Assembly (NCBI GenBank): GCA_963840235.1 | Contig: CAWIYC010000002.1 | Span: 372,001-436,000 of the forward strand | DNA length: 64,000 nucleotides | Origin: JBBRHQ01 sp963840235 | Lineage (GTDB): Bacteria > Actinomycetota > Thermoleophilia > Solirubrobacterales > 70-9 | Reading direction: 5' to 3' | Shown: piece by piece, positions 30,200-39,571 of the stretch | Numbering within the stretch: position 1 is the stretch's first letter | Layout: every line of letters begins with the position of its first letter | Made by a program: the position numbers and the translations under genes | The notes under the pieces: model-generated | The model's input: only the letters and a program-made list of their open reading frames with translations | Database searches by the model: none | What the model was told of the DNA's origin: nothing

Positions 30200-32165
30200 C
30201 TAGCTCCTCCCTCAGTTGCTCTGGATCTGTAACCGGCATCCGGCAGTTGAAGTTCTCGCACAAATAGGCGGCCGACCGCCCCTCGACCTCCGTCCGGCCC
30301 TGCATCAGCTCCGGGCTCTCGCTGCCCTCCGGCCCTCCGGCGAGCACCAGGTGGGGGCGGAACGCGGAGCGCGCGACCGCCGCCAGCTCACCCGGGCGAT
30401 CGCCCACCAGCGCCAGCTCGCGGGTAGGGGCGAGGTAGAAGTCGAGCGCCTGGAGCAGGTGGCCGAATCCCTCCGGCTGGCGCCGGGCCGCGGGTGCGAA
30501 CAACCGCAGGACCCCGACCGCCTGGCGCTCGTAGTCGCGATCGCCGGTCAGGGCAGAGAGCCGCAGCAGGCCGAGCGCCGCCGAGGAGTTGCCGGAGGGG
30601 ATCGGGTGATCGCCGATGTCCTTGCGCCGGGCGATCAGCTGCTCCTGGTCGGAGGCGGTGGTGAAGAAGCCGCCGCGCTCGGGATCGGAGAAGCGCGAGA
30701 CGAGGACATCGGCCAGCGAGCGGGCCCGATCGAACCAGCGCGCTTCCAGGCTGGCCTCATAAAGCTTCAGAAGCGCCTCCAGCAGGAAGGCATGGTCCTC
30801 GAGGTAGGCCGTCAGCTTCGCCTCGCCGTCCTTGAACGTGCGCAGGAGGCGGCCCTCGCCGTCCCGGAGCTCGGTCAGGACGAAATCCGCGCAGCGGCCC
30901 GCCGCCTCGAGGTAGTCGCTGCGACCGAGGACGGCTCCGGCCTCGGCGAGAGCGCTGATCATGAGCGCGTTCCACGCCGTCAGGCGCTTGTCGTCGAGCC
31001 CCGGCCAAACCCGCTTCGAGCGGGCCTCGTAGAGCAGCGCCCTGTCCACCTCGAACCCCTCGGGCGGCCGCGATCCCGCCCCGCCGGGAAGGTGGAGGAT
31101 GTTGGCGCCTTCGAAATTGCCGTTCGCAGTCACGCCGAGATGGGAGATCGCGTCCCCGGCGCGCTCGCCCAGCAACTCCTCCATCTCGGAGCGCGACCAG
31201 ACGTAGAAGCGCCCCTCCTCGCCCTCGGAGTCGGCGTCGAGCGCGGAGAAGAAGCCGCCCTCCGGGCCGCGCATCTCCCGCAGCGCCCAGTCGAGGGTCT
31301 CGGTGCAGACGCGGCGATAGCGCTCGTGTCCGAGTACCTGCCAGCCGTGCAGGTAGGAGCGGGCGAGGAGGGCGTTGTCGTAGAGCATCTTTTCGAAATG
31401 CGGGACGAGCCAGGCCGCATCCACCGAGTAGCGGGAGAAGCCGCCGCCGATCTGGTCGTAGATGCCCCCGGCGGCCATCGCGTCGAGGGTCCTCTCGACG
31501 ATCTCGTCGGCGCCTCGGGCCAGCAGGAGCTCGAGCGTGGAGGCGGGCGGGAACTTGGGCGCCCGACCGAAGCCGCCGTTGACCATGTCCGCACCCCGGC
31601 GCAGCCCCTCGACGGCGTCATCGAGGAGCCCTGCCTCGAGCGGGTCATCGGAGGCCTCGATCTTTCCGATCGCCCCGAGTTGGGCGCGGGTCCGGGGGGC
31701 GGAGTTGCGGATCTCCTCGCGGCGCTCGCTGAATCCCTGGCTCACGGCCTCCATCACCTGGCGGAAGCTGGGCATGCCGTGGGCGGGCTCTGGGGGGAAG
31801 TAGGTGCCGGCGTAGAAGGGCACGCCTTCGGGATCGAGGAACACCGTCATCGGCCAGCCACCGCGGCCGGTCATTCCCTGGACGGCCTCCATGTAGAGGG
31901 CGTCGACGTCGGGCCGCTCCTCGCGGTCGACCTTGATGTTGACGAAATGCCGGTTCATGAACTCGGCGGTCTCAGGATCCTCGAACGACTCCCGCTCCAT
32001 CACGTGACACCAGTGGCAGGAGGAGTAGCCGACCGAGAGCAGTATCGGGCGGTCCTCGGCTCGCGCCAGCGCCAGCGCCTCGTCGCCCCACGGGTACCAG
32101 TCGACCGGGTTGTCGCGATGCTGGAGCAGGTAGGGACTGGTCTCGTCGGCGAGGCGGTTGCCCAC
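30186..32165 (-). CDS. DUF255 thioredoxin-like protein (YyaL/Spata20 family)
   Basis: This 659-residue protein has an N-terminal thioredoxin-like DUF255 domain (NRLADETSPYLLQH, NPVDWYPWG, GYSSCHWCHVME with a CxxC pair near 49-52, and GGWPMTVFLDPEG). A large alpha/alpha six-barrel of the glycosidase/epimerase type follows (about 190-600; YDQIGGGFSRYSVD, PHFEKMLYDNALL, WNALMISALAEAG). The family is conserved from bacteria to man with no settled activity. Start GTG at 32165, with TAACCT 6 bases upstream on the minus strand, a leaderless arrangement. Confidence 0.9.
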   Translation of the reverse strand: MGNRLADETSPYLLQHRDNPVDWYPWGDEALALARAEDRPILLSVGYSSCHWCHVMERESFEDPETAEFMNRHFVNIKVDREERPDVDALYMEAVQGMTGRGGWPMTVFLDPEGVPFYAGTYFPPEPAHGMPSFRQVMEAVSQGFSERREEIRNSAPRTRAQLGAIGKIEASDDPLEAGLLDDAVEGLRRGADMVNGGFGRAPKFPPASTLELLLARGADEIVERTLDAMAAGGIYDQIGGGFSRYSVDAAWLVPHFEKMLYDNALLARSYLHGWQVLGHERYRRVCTETLDWALREMRGPEGGFFSALDADSEGEEGRFYVWSRSEMEELLGERAGDAISHLGVTANGNFEGANILHLPGGAGSRPPEGFEVDRALLYEARSKRVWPGLDDKRLTAWNALMISALAEAGAVLGRSDYLEAAGRCADFVLTELRDGEGRLLRTFKDGEAKLTAYLEDHAFLLEALLKLYEASLEARWFDRARSLADVLVSRFSDPERGGFFTTASDQEQLIARRKDIGDHPIPSGNSSAALGLLRLSALTGDRDYERQAVGVLRLFAPAARRQPEGFGHLLQALDFYLAPTRELALVGDRPGELAAVARSAFRPHLVLAGGPEGSESPELMQGRTEVEGRSAAYLCENFNCRMPVTDPEQLREELDGDD

Positions 32166-32171
32166 CTGCCC

Positions 32172-32177
32172 AGGTTA
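32172..32177 (-). promoter_or_regulatory. -10 element of the DUF255 gene, leaderless type
   Basis: TAACCT on the minus strand is followed by 6 bases and the GTG at 32165. Confidence 0.45.
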
Positions 32178-32227
32178 GGCGCAAGTACAGAAAAGATGCC
32201 AACCGCCCGCCACCGCCGGGGGGCCAG

Positions 32228-33931
32228 GTGGCGGAACCCGGTCCCAGGCACTACGGTCGTAGCCTGCCGGGAAAAGTCAAGCAACCCTTCCGCAAGGCCT
32301 TCGAGTACGCGCCCCTCGGCGTTGCCCTGGTCTCCTACGAGCAGGGCGGGGCGAGAATCCTCGAAGCCAACCTGGCGCTTTCCAGGATTACCGGTCTTGA
32401 CCCCGCCGAGCTGCGCTCGCTCGACTTCGAGGACCTGATCGACCCCGCGGATCGCGACTCCGATCTTGAACAGCGCGGGATGCTGCTCGCCGGGGAGCTC
32501 GACTCCTACAGCTTGCAGCGGCGCCTGGCGCACAGTGCCGGAGACACGGTCTGGTGTCAGGTGACCGCCTCGCTCGTGCCTGGGGCCGGGGGCGCACCCG
32601 CCGGCGGAGTGGTCCAGGTCGAGGACATCAGCGAGCGCCGGCGATTCGAGCAGCGGCTCCGCTTCCTCGCCGATCACGACTCGCTCACGGGCCTCGTCAA
32701 CCGCCGTCAATTCCGGCACGTGCTCGAGGACACCGTCTCCTTCAACTCGCGCTATGAGGAGACCGGAGCGGCGCTGGTGATCGACATTGACGGGCTCAAG
32801 GTCGTCAACGACACCTACGGGCATCACGAAGGGGACAACGTCCTGCGACGGGTGGCAGCCGTGCTGCGGGGACGGGTTCGCGGGACCGACCTCATCGCCC
32901 GCCTCGGGGGCGACGAGTTCGCCGTGCTGGCGCCGAAGTCCGAGGCGGAGGGTGCGCTCCAGCTCGCGGAGGACCTGCGCGCGGGCATAGGCGAGCACGA
33001 CCCCGAGGAGGACGGGCCGGCGATCAGCGCCAGCATCGGGATCGCCATTTTCGGCGGTCCCGGCGGCGCCGGCGCCGAAGCCGTCCTCGAGAGCGCCGAT
33101 CAGGCCATGTACCGGGCGAAGGAGGAGGGCGGGGACCGAGCCGCGCTGTTCGAGGCCGGCGGGGACAGCCCGAAGCGCGAGCGCCGCCAGAGTCCCGCCG
33201 CCCGTATCCGGGACGCCCTCGCGGCGGACCGGTTGACGCTCCACAGCCAACCCATAGTCGAGCTCGACTCGGGCCGGGTGGCGCGCCACGAGCTGTTGTT
33301 GAGGATGGAGACCGAAGCGGGGGAGCTACTGCCGGCGGGCGCCTTCATCGAGGCGGCAGAGCGCAGTGGGGTGGTGGTGGAGCTGGACCGCTGGGTCGTC
33401 GCCCACGGGCTCGAGCTGATGGCCGAGCGGGCGCGGGCAGGCACACCGATTTCGATCCACGTCAACCTCTCAGGCGCGTCGATCACCGATCTCGAGGTGC
33501 TCGAGTTCATCGAGGGACGGCTCGACGAAGGCGCGGCCGATCCTTCCCGGGTCACCTTCGAGATCACCGAGACCGCCGCGATCGGCGGCTTCGAGACGGC
33601 AGTCATCTTCGCCGACCGCCTGACCGAGTTCGGCTGCCAGGTCGCGATCGACGACTACGGCGCCGGGATCGGGCCATTTCACTACCTCAAGCACCTGCCT
33701 TTCGACCTGATCAAGATCGACGGTCACTTCGTCCGGGACCTGCCGGGCAGCGACGTGGATCAGCTGACGGTGAAGGCGATCGTCGGCATCGCCAGGGGGC
33801 TGGGCAAAGAGACGATCGCCGAGTACGTTGAGAACGAGCGCACCGAAACCCTGCTGCGCTCATTCGGCGTCGACATGGCCCAGGGCTATCACCTGGGCAG
33901 GCCAGCCGAGCTTTCCGAGATGCTCGGCTGA
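32228..33931 (+). CDS. PAS-GGDEF-EAL cyclic di-GMP turnover protein
   Basis: This is a 567-residue soluble protein with no membrane segment. A PAS domain (about 20-138) ends in the linker ISERRRFEQRLRFLADHDSLTGLVNRR. The diguanylate cyclase domain (145-300) has an intact GGDEF (227-231) and an inhibitory RxxD site five residues before it (RGTD, 218-221). The EAL domain (about 320-565) has ELL in place of EAL, HVNLSG, FEITET, IDDYGAG and LIKIDG, so most metal and substrate ligands are kept. Both synthesis and hydrolysis of c-di-GMP look possible. The GTG start has no clear ribosome-binding site. Signal sensed by PAS unknown. Confidence 0.9.
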   Translation: MAEPGPRHYGRSLPGKVKQPFRKAFEYAPLGVALVSYEQGGARILEANLALSRITGLDPAELRSLDFEDLIDPADRDSDLEQRGMLLAGELDSYSLQRRLAHSAGDTVWCQVTASLVPGAGGAPAGGVVQVEDISERRRFEQRLRFLADHDSLTGLVNRRQFRHVLEDTVSFNSRYEETGAALVIDIDGLKVVNDTYGHHEGDNVLRRVAAVLRGRVRGTDLIARLGGDEFAVLAPKSEAEGALQLAEDLRAGIGEHDPEEDGPAISASIGIAIFGGPGGAGAEAVLESADQAMYRAKEEGGDRAALFEAGGDSPKRERRQSPAARIRDALAADRLTLHSQPIVELDSGRVARHELLLRMETEAGELLPAGAFIEAAERSGVVVELDRWVVAHGLELMAERARAGTPISIHVNLSGASITDLEVLEFIEGRLDEGAADPSRVTFEITETAAIGGFETAVIFADRLTEFGCQVAIDDYGAGIGPFHYLKHLPFDLIKIDGHFVRDLPGSDVDQLTVKAIVGIARGLGKETIAEYVENERTETLLRSFGVDMAQGYHLGRPAELSEMLG

Positions 33932-33947
33932 TCCGTCTCCGCTGCCG

Positions 33948-35339
33948 TCAGCCGCCGGTGACGTCCCTGGCGAAGGTCTCGAAGGCAGCGAGGTAGCGCT
34001 CCAGGTCCTCGTCGCTGTGGGCGATCGAGAGCGTCCACTCCTCCTCGACCCCTGGGGTCATGAAGATGCCGTGGTTCATGTGGTAGAGCCAGGCCAGGGT
34101 CGAGAGCTCGCCGTCCACCTTGGTCAGGTAATCGCGGTACTCGTACATCGGCTCGGGAGAGAAGATGACGCATCCCTTGGCTCCCAGGCCCTGGGTGTAG
34201 GCGGGCAGGCCGTAGTCCTCGATCAGGCCCTGGCAGCCCTCGAGCAGATTCGTGTTCTTCTTCTCCAGCTCGGCGTAGGCATCTTTGGTCAGGACCTCGG
34301 TCAGGGTCGCCTGCGACGCCGCCATCACCAGCGGGTTGCCGTTGAAGGTGCCGATCTGATGGACCTTGTCGGAGGCGACCACCGCCCCCAGGTCCGCGGT
34401 CATCCCGATCGCGCCGCCGGGGTAGCCGCCGCAGACCGCCTTCGCCAGCGTGACCATGTCCGGCTGCACGCCGAAGCGCTGGGTGGCGCCGCCGTAGGCG
34501 ATCGTCGCACCTGTCTTCACCTCGTCGAAGATCAGCTGGACCCCGTGCTCGGTGCAGAGCTCGCGTACCCGCTCGAGGTAACCCTCGCGCGGGGGGATGA
34601 TGTTGATGTTCATCATCGCCGGCTCCATGATCAGCCCGGCGACCTTGCCCTCGTGGCTCTTGAGGATCCCCTCCAGCACCTCGGCGTCGTTGAACGGCAC
34701 CGGCAGGGTCAGATCCGTGATCGCCTTCGGGTAGCCCTCGCCGAAGGGGACCGGGTGAGGGCTCTCGCGCGGGCCGAGCTCGTCGAGGTCCGGATAGCAG
34801 GAGACCATCACCGCGTCGTGGTGGCCATCGTAGGAACCCTCGATCTTGATGATCATGTCTCGACCCGTCGCCCCCCGTGCGAGGTGGATCGCCGCCATCG
34901 TCGACTCGGTGCCGGAGTTGCTGAAGCGCCACTGCGGCAGGTTGAAGCGCTTGGCCAGCTCCTCGGCGACCGCGATCGAGCCCCCGGTCGGGGCGGCGAA
35001 GTGCGTGCCCTCATCGACCCGAGCCTTGACCGCGGCGCCGACGATCGGGTTGGCGTGACCGATGCACATCACCCCGAAGCCATTGTGGAAGTCCACGTAT
35101 TCCGCGCCGTCCACGTCCCAGATGCGGGAGCCCTCTCCGCGCTCGATGTAGACCGGCCAGGGATCGGTCGCCTGGAAGGAGGAGGGGACGCCGTTGGGCA
35201 TCACCTTGGTCGCGCGCTGGAAGTACTCGCTGGAGGTGCCGGTGCGCTCCTTGTAGGTGTTCATCTCCTGCTCGGTCAGCGCCGCGACCCGGTCACGGTC
35301 GATGGCGGAGGTCCCTCCGGTGCTTGACTCGACGGTCAT
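33948..35339 (-). CDS. class III aminotransferase (glutamate-1-semialdehyde aminomutase-like)
   Basis: This 463-residue PLP enzyme of fold type I has RIWDVDGAEYVDF, GHANPIV, SNSGTESTMAAIHLAR, IFDEVKTG and the PLP-lysine region TLAKAVCGGYPGGAIG. It resembles glutamate-1-semialdehyde 2,1-aminomutases, but no heme genes are adjacent, and such proteins often act as omega-aminotransferases or aminomutases on other amines. An AAGGAG ribosome-binding site precedes the ATG. It may be co-transcribed with the upstream acyl-CoA ligase gene, 13 bases away. Confidence 0.85.
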   Translation of the reverse strand: MTVESSTGGTSAIDRDRVAALTEQEMNTYKERTGTSSEYFQRATKVMPNGVPSSFQATDPWPVYIERGEGSRIWDVDGAEYVDFHNGFGVMCIGHANPIVGAAVKARVDEGTHFAAPTGGSIAVAEELAKRFNLPQWRFSNSGTESTMAAIHLARGATGRDMIIKIEGSYDGHHDAVMVSCYPDLDELGPRESPHPVPFGEGYPKAITDLTLPVPFNDAEVLEGILKSHEGKVAGLIMEPAMMNINIIPPREGYLERVRELCTEHGVQLIFDEVKTGATIAYGGATQRFGVQPDMVTLAKAVCGGYPGGAIGMTADLGAVVASDKVHQIGTFNGNPLVMAASQATLTEVLTKDAYAELEKKNTNLLEGCQGLIEDYGLPAYTQGLGAKGCVIFSPEPMYEYRDYLTKVDGELSTLAWLYHMNHGIFMTPGVEEEWTLSIAHSDEDLERYLAAFETFARDVTGG

Positions 35340-35352
35340 GCGTCTCCTTGGT

Positions 35353-36813
35353 CTACTCGGATTTCGGGGAGCCTAACGCCCCTCGTAGCTGTGCCCGCTT
35401 GATCTTGCCGCTTGCCGTCTTCGGCAACTCCTCGGCGAACTCGACGATGCGGGGAAACTTGTATGGCGCGGTTTCGCGCTTGCAGTGCTCCTGGAGTTCG
35501 CGGGCCATCTCCTCCGACGGGCCACCGTCGCGCAGGACCACGACCGCGCGAACCACCGAGCCGCGGTCCGGATCGGGCGCGGCGACTGCCGCTGCTTCAG
35601 CGACCGAGGGGTGGGAGAGGAGCGCGGACTCGACCTCGAACGGCCCGATCCGGTACCCCGAGGAAAGGATGATGTCGTCGTCGCGGCCCTCGAAGAACAG
35701 ATAGCCGTCGTCGTCGGCCCTGACCAGGTCACCGGTGCTCCACCACTCCCCGTCGAAGCCGGCCCCGTCGAGGTAGGAGGAGAAGAATGTCGGACAGGAG
35801 GGGACTCGCAACTGAAGCTCGCCCTCGAGGACCCGGGTCTCGAAACCCGGCAGGGGGCGGCCCATCGAGCCCTCGCGGACCTGTTCCCCAGCGAGGTTGC
35901 CGGTCACCTGGCCAGTCTCGGTCTGGCCGTACCCGTCGGCGACCTCGAGGCCCGTGGCCTCGCGGAATGCGGTGATCACCTCGGGGTTGAGGGGCTCTCC
36001 GGCGGAAACCATTCGCCGCAGGGTGGGCAGCGGGCGCAGTCCCGTGCGCTTTGCCAGCATCCGGTACTCGGTCGGCGCCTGGCAGAGAACGTTGACGCCG
36101 AGGCTCCCGACCAGGTCGAGCCGCTGATCGGGATCGAAGCGGCCGTCGTGGATGACGGCGCTCGCGCCGGTGAGCCAGGGGGCGAGGAAGACGTTGCGGG
36201 CGGACTTCGACCAGCCGGTCGCGGTCGTGCACCAGGCGAGCTCCCCCTCCCGGCTCCCGAACCAGTGGTGCGCCTGCGCCCGGTTTCCGTAGAGGTAGCG
36301 ATATGCATGCACGACCCCCCGCGGTCCCCCGGTTGTGCCGGAGGTGAAGACGATCAGCGCAGGGTCCCCGGGGCCCATCTCCGCGGGGTCCGCCGGGGTC
36401 TCCTGGGGTCTGTCCTCGTCGAGCGCGTCGGCGACCTCGTCGAGCGTCATGGTCGCGACTCCCCCGGGAAGTTCGGTCAGCAGCCTCTCCTCACCGACGG
36501 CGAGCACAGGCGAGGCTGCCCCGACCCGATGCTCGAGATCGTGGCGGCGCAGCTGTGTGTTACAGGGGAGCGCCACCGCACCCATCCGCCAGCAGGCGAG
36601 CATTGCCAGGACCCATTCGATGCGGTTGCCGACGAGCATCAGGACGACGTCGCCGCGCCGGACCCCCCGTGCGGCGAAGGCGCCGGAGAGGCCGGAGCTG
36701 CGGGCGATCAGCTCGCCGAAGTGCCAGTCGCGGCGCCGGCCTTGGCGGTCGAGGGCGACGACCCCGAGCTTCGACGCCGGGAAGGTCTCGAGCAGGTCCT
36801 GGATCAGGTTCAC
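35353..36813 (-). CDS. AMP-forming acyl-CoA synthetase (medium-chain type)
   Basis: This 486-residue ANL-superfamily ligase has the phosphate loop VFTSGTTGGPRGVVH, the YGQTETGQV motif, STGDLVRADDDGYLFFEGRDDD and the C-terminal lysine in PKTASGKIKRAQL. It activates a carboxylic acid via acyl-AMP and transfers it to CoA; the pattern is closest to medium-chain and acetyl/propionyl types. GTG start at 36813, with CAGACT 7 bases upstream. Divergent from the DUF4333 lipoprotein gene 37 bases away. Confidence 0.88.
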   Translation of the reverse strand: MNLIQDLLETFPASKLGVVALDRQGRRRDWHFGELIARSSGLSGAFAARGVRRGDVVLMLVGNRIEWVLAMLACWRMGAVALPCNTQLRRHDLEHRVGAASPVLAVGEERLLTELPGGVATMTLDEVADALDEDRPQETPADPAEMGPGDPALIVFTSGTTGGPRGVVHAYRYLYGNRAQAHHWFGSREGELAWCTTATGWSKSARNVFLAPWLTGASAVIHDGRFDPDQRLDLVGSLGVNVLCQAPTEYRMLAKRTGLRPLPTLRRMVSAGEPLNPEVITAFREATGLEVADGYGQTETGQVTGNLAGEQVREGSMGRPLPGFETRVLEGELQLRVPSCPTFFSSYLDGAGFDGEWWSTGDLVRADDDGYLFFEGRDDDIILSSGYRIGPFEVESALLSHPSVAEAAAVAAPDPDRGSVVRAVVVLRDGGPSEEMARELQEHCKRETAPYKFPRIVEFAEELPKTASGKIKRAQLRGALGSPKSE

Positions 36814-36837
36814 GGGCGCAAGTCTGCCGCAGCCGCC

Positions 36838-36843
36838 TAGTAT
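36838..36843 (+). promoter_or_regulatory. -10 element of the first DUF4333 gene, leaderless type
   Basis: TAGTAT is followed by 7 bases and GTG at 36851. Confidence 0.5.
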
Positions 36844-36850
36844 TCGCCGC

Positions 36851-37186
36851 GTGATCCGGTGGGATCAGTCATCGAGCCCGACAGTGGGGGCCCGGACGGC
36901 GCCGTTCTTCCTGGTCGTCGCGATCGCGGCGCTGGCTCTCGCCGGTTGCGGCACGAAGAAGCTCGACACCGGCGACGTCGAGTCGGCGATCAGCGACGGC
37001 TTGACGGAGCGGGTCGGCGTCAGGCCGAAGTCCGTCGACTGCCCCTCCGACATCACCGCCGAGAAGGGCGGAAAGTTCAACTGCACCCTGACCGCTCCGC
37101 ACGGCACCCGGTTCACGGTCAACGTGACCCAGCTCGACAACGATGGCCACTTCCGCTATGCCGTCGAGTCCGGGCAGTCCAAGTAG
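36851..37186 (+). CDS. DUF4333 lipoprotein
   Basis: This 111-residue protein has a signal peptide with lipobox LAGC (Cys at about 34). The DUF4333 domain follows (KLDTGDVESAISDGLTERVGV...VDCPSDITAEKGGKFNCTL), with two cysteines likely joined by a disulfide. The family is found in actinobacterial envelopes and has no known function. The frame is open far upstream, but the GTG at 36851 fits both the signal peptide and the TAGTAT element. A related gene lies at 39678-39980. Confidence 0.85.
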   Translation: MIRWDQSSSPTVGARTAPFFLVVAIAALALAGCGTKKLDTGDVESAISDGLTERVGVRPKSVDCPSDITAEKGGKFNCTLTAPHGTRFTVNVTQLDNDGHFRYAVESGQSK

Positions 37187-37202
37187 GCCTGCGGGTCCCC
37201 CT

Positions 37203-37442
37203 CTAGTCCTCGTAGAGCTTCTTGATCCGGACGGCGCCGTCGGGCGCCGCCTCGACGCAGAGGTGGCAGAGCACGCACTCGTCGAGATTCGAGGCGACGA
37301 TCGCGACACCGCCCCCGGTGGCCTCGAAGATGTCCACCGGGCAAACCTCCTCGAGCCGCCGGGCCAGGTCTGCGTTGCCGGCGACTGAGGCATCCACCTC
37401 GACCGCGATGAAGATCCCATCGAGCTGCTCGGAGCCGTTCAT
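37203..37442 (-). CDS. FixX-like single-cluster ferredoxin
   Basis: This 79-residue protein has four cysteines: Cys34 followed by Pro, then Cys56, Cys59 and Cys62 (CVLCHLC). That is enough for one [4Fe-4S] cluster in the FixX-like arrangement (CP ... CxxCxxC). Its ATG overlaps the stop of the ligase alpha subunit gene by 4 bases (ATGA), so it is the third gene of that operon. An electron carrier translated with a CoA ligase is unusual; its partner oxidoreductase is not visible. Confidence 0.75.
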   Translation of the reverse strand: MNGSEQLDGIFIAVEVDASVAGNADLARRLEEVCPVDIFEATGGGVAIVASNLDECVLCHLCVEAAPDGAVRIKKLYED

Positions 37443-38356
37443 CGTCCTGCCTCCAGCCGCACTTTGACCGCGGCCGGGATCTCGTCGATCCGCTCCACGA
37501 CCCGGATGCCCGCGGCCTCGAGGCGGGCGATCTTTTCGGTCGCGGTGTCCTCCTTGCCCTCGACGATCGTTCCGGCGTGGCCGAAGCTCATCCCCTGCAT
37601 CTCGGCGTCGTCCATGAACTTGCCGGCCATGAAGGCGACGATCGGCAGGCGGGAGTCGTTCTCGGCGACCCACTCGGAGAGCTGGGCCTCCATCCGTCCC
37701 CCGGGCTCGGTGTAGATGACGATTGCCCTGGTCTGCTGATCGGCTTCGAAGTAGGGCATCAGCTCGGCATAGGTGGAGCCGATGATCGCGTCGCCGCCGA
37801 TCGAGATCGCGGTCGAGACCCCGAGCCCGGCCTGGGTGAGGGAGGAGGAGATCTCGGTTGTCATCCCGCCTGAGCGCGACATCACCCCGATCGGTCCCGG
37901 CGCATAGGCCTTTACGGCGTCCTTGGCAGGGCCTCCGATGCCGCCCATCTTGCAGACCTCCGGGACGATCAGGCCGAGGCAGTTGGGGCCGATGATGCGG
38001 GCGTCCCGCATCGTCGCCAGTTCGACCATCTCAGCGACGTCGCGGCGCGGGATCCGCTCGGTGACGACGACGATCAACTTGATCTGATTCTCGATCGCCT
38101 CGAGCACCGCGTCCTTGGTGAAGGCGGGGGGGACTGTGACGACGGAGCCGTCGACGGGGGCGCCGTGGTGCTCGACTGCCTGCGCGACGGTGTCGAAGAC
38201 GGGGACGCCGTGGACGTCGCGGCCCTTGCGGCCGGGGGTCACGCCACCGACCACCTTCGAGCCGTAGTCGAGGCACTCGCGCGTCAGGTTGACCGCCTCT
38301 CGCCCGGTTATGCCCTGGACGATGAAGGTCGTGTCCGCGCTCAGCAGGATCGACAT
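37439..38356 (-). CDS. succinyl-CoA-ligase-like alpha subunit (ADP-forming)
   Basis: This 305-residue protein has the CoA-binding Rossmann domain (VQGITGREAVNLTRECLDYG, VGGVTPGRKG) and the ligase domain with phosphohistidine region GHAGTIVEGKEDTATEKI. IGPNCLGLIVP is typical of SucD. GVMSRSGGMTTEISS departs from the SucD consensus (SRSGTLTYE) towards citrate-lyase- or citryl-CoA-like relatives, so the acid partner may be succinate, malate or another dicarboxylate. It starts immediately after the stop of the beta subunit gene. Confidence 0.8.
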   Translation of the reverse strand: MSILLSADTTFIVQGITGREAVNLTRECLDYGSKVVGGVTPGRKGRDVHGVPVFDTVAQAVEHHGAPVDGSVVTVPPAFTKDAVLEAIENQIKLIVVVTERIPRRDVAEMVELATMRDARIIGPNCLGLIVPEVCKMGGIGGPAKDAVKAYAPGPIGVMSRSGGMTTEISSSLTQAGLGVSTAISIGGDAIIGSTYAELMPYFEADQQTRAIVIYTEPGGRMEAQLSEWVAENDSRLPIVAFMAGKFMDDAEMQGMSFGHAGTIVEGKEDTATEKIARLEAAGIRVVERIDEIPAAVKVRLEAGR

Positions 38357-39571
38357 CTAGCCGTCCCCCTGGATCTTGGTCACGGCCCTTCCGGCGGCTT
38401 CCCACATCGAGACCGAGCGATCGCAGTACTCGACCCCGTAGCGCTCGAGGATCTTGAAGCCCTCCTCCTCCCAGGCGCCGGGGATGCGGAAGATCGCGAT
38501 GGTCTCACCGGGGTCCCTGCCGAGCTCGAGGCAGGCCTTGATCACCCCGCGGGCGACGATATCGACCCTGGTGTTGGAGACGATCGACATCATCACCGCG
38601 ATCTTCGTGACCCCTTCCTTCTGCAGGACCTCCTTGGCCAGGCCGCAGGACTTGGCAACCGAGGGGTTGCCGCCGATCTCGGAGTAGTTGGCCGGGCGCC
38701 CGCCCTGACTGCGAACCGCGTCGGTGAGCGTCAGCGAGCCGCCGCCGGCGCCGATGACCAGGCCGAGGTTGCCCTCGAAGCCGTGGTCCTTGCCCTGGAT
38801 CACTCCGCGGTGGTCGGCCGCGTCGATGGCAGCCACGTTGCGCTCGAACCTGCTCGGCTCATACGGCTCGCGGGTATCGTCGGAGGCGATCTCCAACTCC
38901 CCCTCGAGCAGCGACTTCTGTCGCGGCTTGGCCTCGTTCTCCATCTCCATGTGGGCGTCGAGGGCGACGAAGCTCCCGTCCGCCAACTCGGCCAGCGGGT
39001 TGATCTCGGCCAGGGTCATGTCGCGCTCGCGGAAGAGCCTTGCCAGGCGCGCCAGCACCGGCGTCGCCCGGTTCAGCTGCGACCCGGAGACCCCGGTTGC
39101 CGCGATCACCTGCTTGGCCTCGAAATCGGATATCGGCAGCAGGTTCGAGAGATGGCCGCGGCCGACGTGGTCAGGATGCTTCTCGGCCACCTCCTCGATG
39201 TCAATGCCACCCATGTCGCTGAACAGCATCAGCGGCTGCTTGCGGGTGCCGTCCCAGACGACACTGGCGTAGTACTCCTGCTTGACCTCGGCCTTGGGAT
39301 CCACCAGCACTCCCCGCGGCATGTGTCCGCCGATCTCGAGCTCGAGGATTGCGGCCGCGTGCATCTCGGCCTCCTCGGGCGTGTCGGCGAATTTGACGCC
39401 GCCTGCCTTCATCCTGCCGCCGGTGAGGACCTGCGACTTGATCACGACCGGGCCGCCGATCCCCTCGGCCGCCTTGCGCGCCTCCCCGGCGCTGCGACAG
39501 AAGCCGTACCTGGTGACCGGGATCCCGGCCAGCTCGACGATCCTGCGGGACTCGTACTCGTAGAAGCGCAT
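38357..39571 (-). CDS. succinyl-CoA-ligase-like beta subunit (ATP-grasp)
   Basis: This 404-residue protein has an ATP-grasp fold (about 1-240): GGPVVIKSQVLTGGRMKAGGVK near the N terminus and LAEINPLAELADGSFVALDAHMEME for metal binding. The CoA-ligase domain follows, with GAGGGSLTLTDAV and GGNPSVAKSCGLAKEVL. The N terminus (MRFYEYESRRIVELAGIPV) differs from standard SucC. It pairs with the following alpha subunit gene. Reversible formation of an acyl-CoA with ATP is expected; the acid is not certain. Divergent from the second DUF4333 gene. Confidence 0.8.
   Translation of the reverse strand: MRFYEYESRRIVELAGIPVTRYGFCRSAGEARKAAEGIGGPVVIKSQVLTGGRMKAGGVKFADTPEEAEMHAAAILELEIGGHMPRGVLVDPKAEVKQEYYASVVWDGTRKQPLMLFSDMGGIDIEEVAEKHPDHVGRGHLSNLLPISDFEAKQVIAATGVSGSQLNRATPVLARLARLFRERDMTLAEINPLAELADGSFVALDAHMEMENEAKPRQKSLLEGELEIASDDTREPYEPSRFERNVAAIDAADHRGVIQGKDHGFEGNLGLVIGAGGGSLTLTDAVRSQGGRPANYSEIGGNPSVAKSCGLAKEVLQKEGVTKIAVMMSIVSNTRVDIVARGVIKACLELGRDPGETIAIFRIPGAWEEEGFKILERYGVEYCDRSVSMWEAAGRAVTKIQGDG

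Noticed and set aside
36335..36850. 172-residue extension of the DUF4333 lipoprotein
   Set aside because: It runs antisense through the acyl-CoA ligase gene and would put the lipobox far from the N terminus.
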